Program-made: the position numbers and the translations under genes
The notes under the pieces: generated by a model
The model's database searches: none
The model's input: the letters and a program-made list of their open reading frames with translations, nothing else
Told to the model about the DNA's origin: nothing
Assembly (NCBI GenBank): GCA_003647385.1
Contig: QMMT01000105.1
Coordinates: 1 to 7,052, forward strand
Length of the DNA: 7,052 bases
Direction of reading: 5' to 3'
Origin: Deltaproteobacteria bacterium
GTDB taxonomy: Bacteria; Desulfobacterota; Desulfobacteria; Desulfobacterales; Desulfobacteraceae
Shown here: positions 5,952 through 7,052 of the stretch, piece by piece
Position numbering within the stretch: the first letter of the stretch is position 1
Layout: every line of letters starts with the position of its first letter

Positions 5952-6623
5952 ATGCCCCTACCTGTAAGCGATGACCAAATCAATCGCCCCTCCATGCGAG
6001 ATGAGGTGTTCAACAAATTGTTGACCTGGATCGCTGAAGGAATTCTTAGCCCTGGAGAAAAACTTTTGGACAAGGAGCTGGCCGAACATATGGGGGTTAG
6101 CCGAACACCGGTCAGGGAAGCCATGCGACGACTTGAGGACATGGATCTAATTGAATCTTCAGCCAATCGCTGGACACGGGTATCTAAAATTTCATCAAAG
6201 GAGCCGGAGATGATTTACCCCATCATCTGGACCCTTGAAAGTCTGGCGTCAAGCTTTGCCATAGGTACGCTGGTTGACGAAGATTTCAAAAAAATGAGCC
6301 AGGCCAACAAGGAACTGGAAATAGCCTATGATAGAAATGATCCAGTTGCCGCATCCAGAGCAGATGCCATTTTCCACAATGTCTTTATTGAACGGACTCG
6401 GAACGCCCCCCTTATCAAGATTCTCCAGGATTTAAAAATACGATACCGCCGTCTTGAGGTAAACTTCATTAAGGGGGGGGCTGCCTCCATGGCAAAAAAT
6501 TCCATTCAAGAGCATGAAACTATTATTTCGGCATTCAAAACAGGGGATACCGCCTTGGTCAGCAAGACCATCCATGCAAACTGGAAAAGGAGCCTTGAAC
6601 GGCTCAGGGGCAATGAAGAATAA
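5952..6623 (+). CDS. GntR-family transcriptional regulator, FadR/FCD subfamily
   Basis: From the ATG at 5952 the product has 223 residues; the upstream ATG at 5907 would add 15. Residues about 16-75 form the winged helix-turn-helix of the GntR family, with L-S-P-G-E-K-L and the recognition-helix motif G-V-S-R-T-P-V-R-E-A. Residues about 85-215 form a helical FCD ligand-binding domain. Likely metal ligands are D138, H142, H188 and H208, as in FCD proteins that bind a metal and small carboxylates. The gene is divergent from the MttB homologue, and palindromes overlap both promoters. It is therefore probably a local repressor released by the methylated substrate or a breakdown product. A run of eight G at 6473-6480 within the FCD coding region could be prone to slippage. 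Family assignment is firm; the ligand is unknown. Confidence 0.93.
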   Translation: MPLPVSDDQINRPSMRDEVFNKLLTWIAEGILSPGEKLLDKELAEHMGVSRTPVREAMRRLEDMDLIESSANRWTRVSKISSKEPEMIYPIIWTLESLASSFAIGTLVDEDFKKMSQANKELEIAYDRNDPVAASRADAIFHNVFIERTRNAPLIKILQDLKIRYRRLEVNFIKGGAASMAKNSIQEHETIISAFKTGDTALVSKTIHANWKRSLERLRGNEE

Positions 6624-6683
6624 ACTGAAATCCTTGCAAAACCAGTGGGATTGAGGAATTAAATGGTAGTTCCTTTCTCAGGA

Positions 6684-7052
6684 TTATTTTCGTGCCAAAA
6701 GGATACCCGCCACAAGGATCAGCGCTCCTCCCAGAAATTTGAGGGGGGTTAGTCCTTCATTAAAGAATACCCAGGCCAGTGCAACGGTTACCACAGGCTC
6801 AAAGGTTGACAGCATGGAGGAATGAACCGGGCCAATTCTTTTTAGACCTTCAAAAAATGTCACAATGGCAATCACCGTGGACACCACCACAACACCGCCA
6901 ATTGCTCCCCACCCCGATAGCCCCGAAGGAAAATGAGCGCCCTTAACCAAAATGACAAGGGTGTAAACGACACCTGCTGACATCATGATAACTGTGGATG
7001 ATGTTATTGTATCGGTTCTGGGCATAATCTTTGATCCTGCGACAATATAAAC
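6684..7052 (-). CDS. EamA/DMT-type transporter, C-terminal part (5' end outside the window)
   Basis: The frame stays open to the right edge, so the ATG at 7025 is probably internal: upstream codons give a plausible continuation, and the 123 residues seen are less than half of a usual 280-300-residue protein. The visible part fits the second EamA repeat, with about four hydrophobic segments (near residues 14-32, 41-62, 70-91 and 99-119 of the fragment). It includes the typical S-T-F-E-P-V segment, the N-E-G-L turn and the glycine-rich last helix. The protein is an inner-membrane exporter or importer of metabolites such as amino acids or amines; the substrate cannot be told. It converges on the GntR gene with 60 bases between them and no strong terminator. 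I see no evidence that it belongs to the methyltransferase regulon. Confidence 0.88.
   Translation of the reverse strand, partial: VYIVAGSKIMPRTDTITSSTVIMMSAGVVYTLVILVKGAHFPSGLSGWGAIGGVVVVSTVIAIVTFFEGLKRIGPVHSSMLSTFEPVVTVALAWVFFNEGLTPLKFLGGALILVAGILLARK

Noticed and set aside
6631..6676. Possible bidirectional terminator between the regulator and transporter genes
   Set aside because: Only five-base stems (AGGAA 6654-6658 with TTCCT 6670-6674; AATCC with GGATT) and no proper T run in either direction.

Overview
The window looks like part of a chromosome from an anaerobic bacterium with corrinoid-dependent C1 metabolism. A sulfate-reducing Desulfobacterota relative or a similar strict anaerobe is my best guess. 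This is inferred from gene content (an MttB-superfamily methyltransferase plus its B12 protein) and moderate GC, not from any phylogenetic marker.

Layout. Positions 1-574 hold no convincing gene, only a 122-base element bounded by an imperfect inverted repeat. Four minus-strand genes follow. In transcription order they are a non-pyrrolysine MttB-family methyltransferase (5587-4118), then after a 210-base gap a zinc-ribbon threonine-synthase-like PLP enzyme (3907-2747), a TrpB-like fold-type-II PLP enzyme (2723-1260) and a methyltransferase corrinoid protein (1207-575). The last three are tightly packed and look like one transcript. A divergent 319-base intergenic region (5588-5906) separates the methyltransferase gene from a plus-strand GntR/FadR-type regulator (5952-6623, possibly starting at 5907). 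Facing the regulator is the 3' part of an EamA/DMT-type transporter gene that runs off the right edge (6684-7052).

How the parts may work together. The MttB homologue probably moves a methyl group from a methylated (likely quaternary) amine to the cobalt of the corrinoid protein. A second methyltransferase and a reductive activase, neither in this window, would pass it to tetrahydrofolate and keep cobalt reduced. The unusual part is the two PLP lyase/synthase-type enzymes placed between methyltransferase and corrinoid protein. They suggest that the substrate or its demethylated product is an amino acid that is then cleaved by PLP chemistry. This substrate assignment is inference.

Regulation. 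Good sigma70-like promoters face both ways in the divergent region, each overlapped by a palindrome containing ATATCC. This fits a substrate-responsive GntR repressor controlling itself and the methyltransferase. A second promoter may lie just upstream of the threonine-synthase-like gene.
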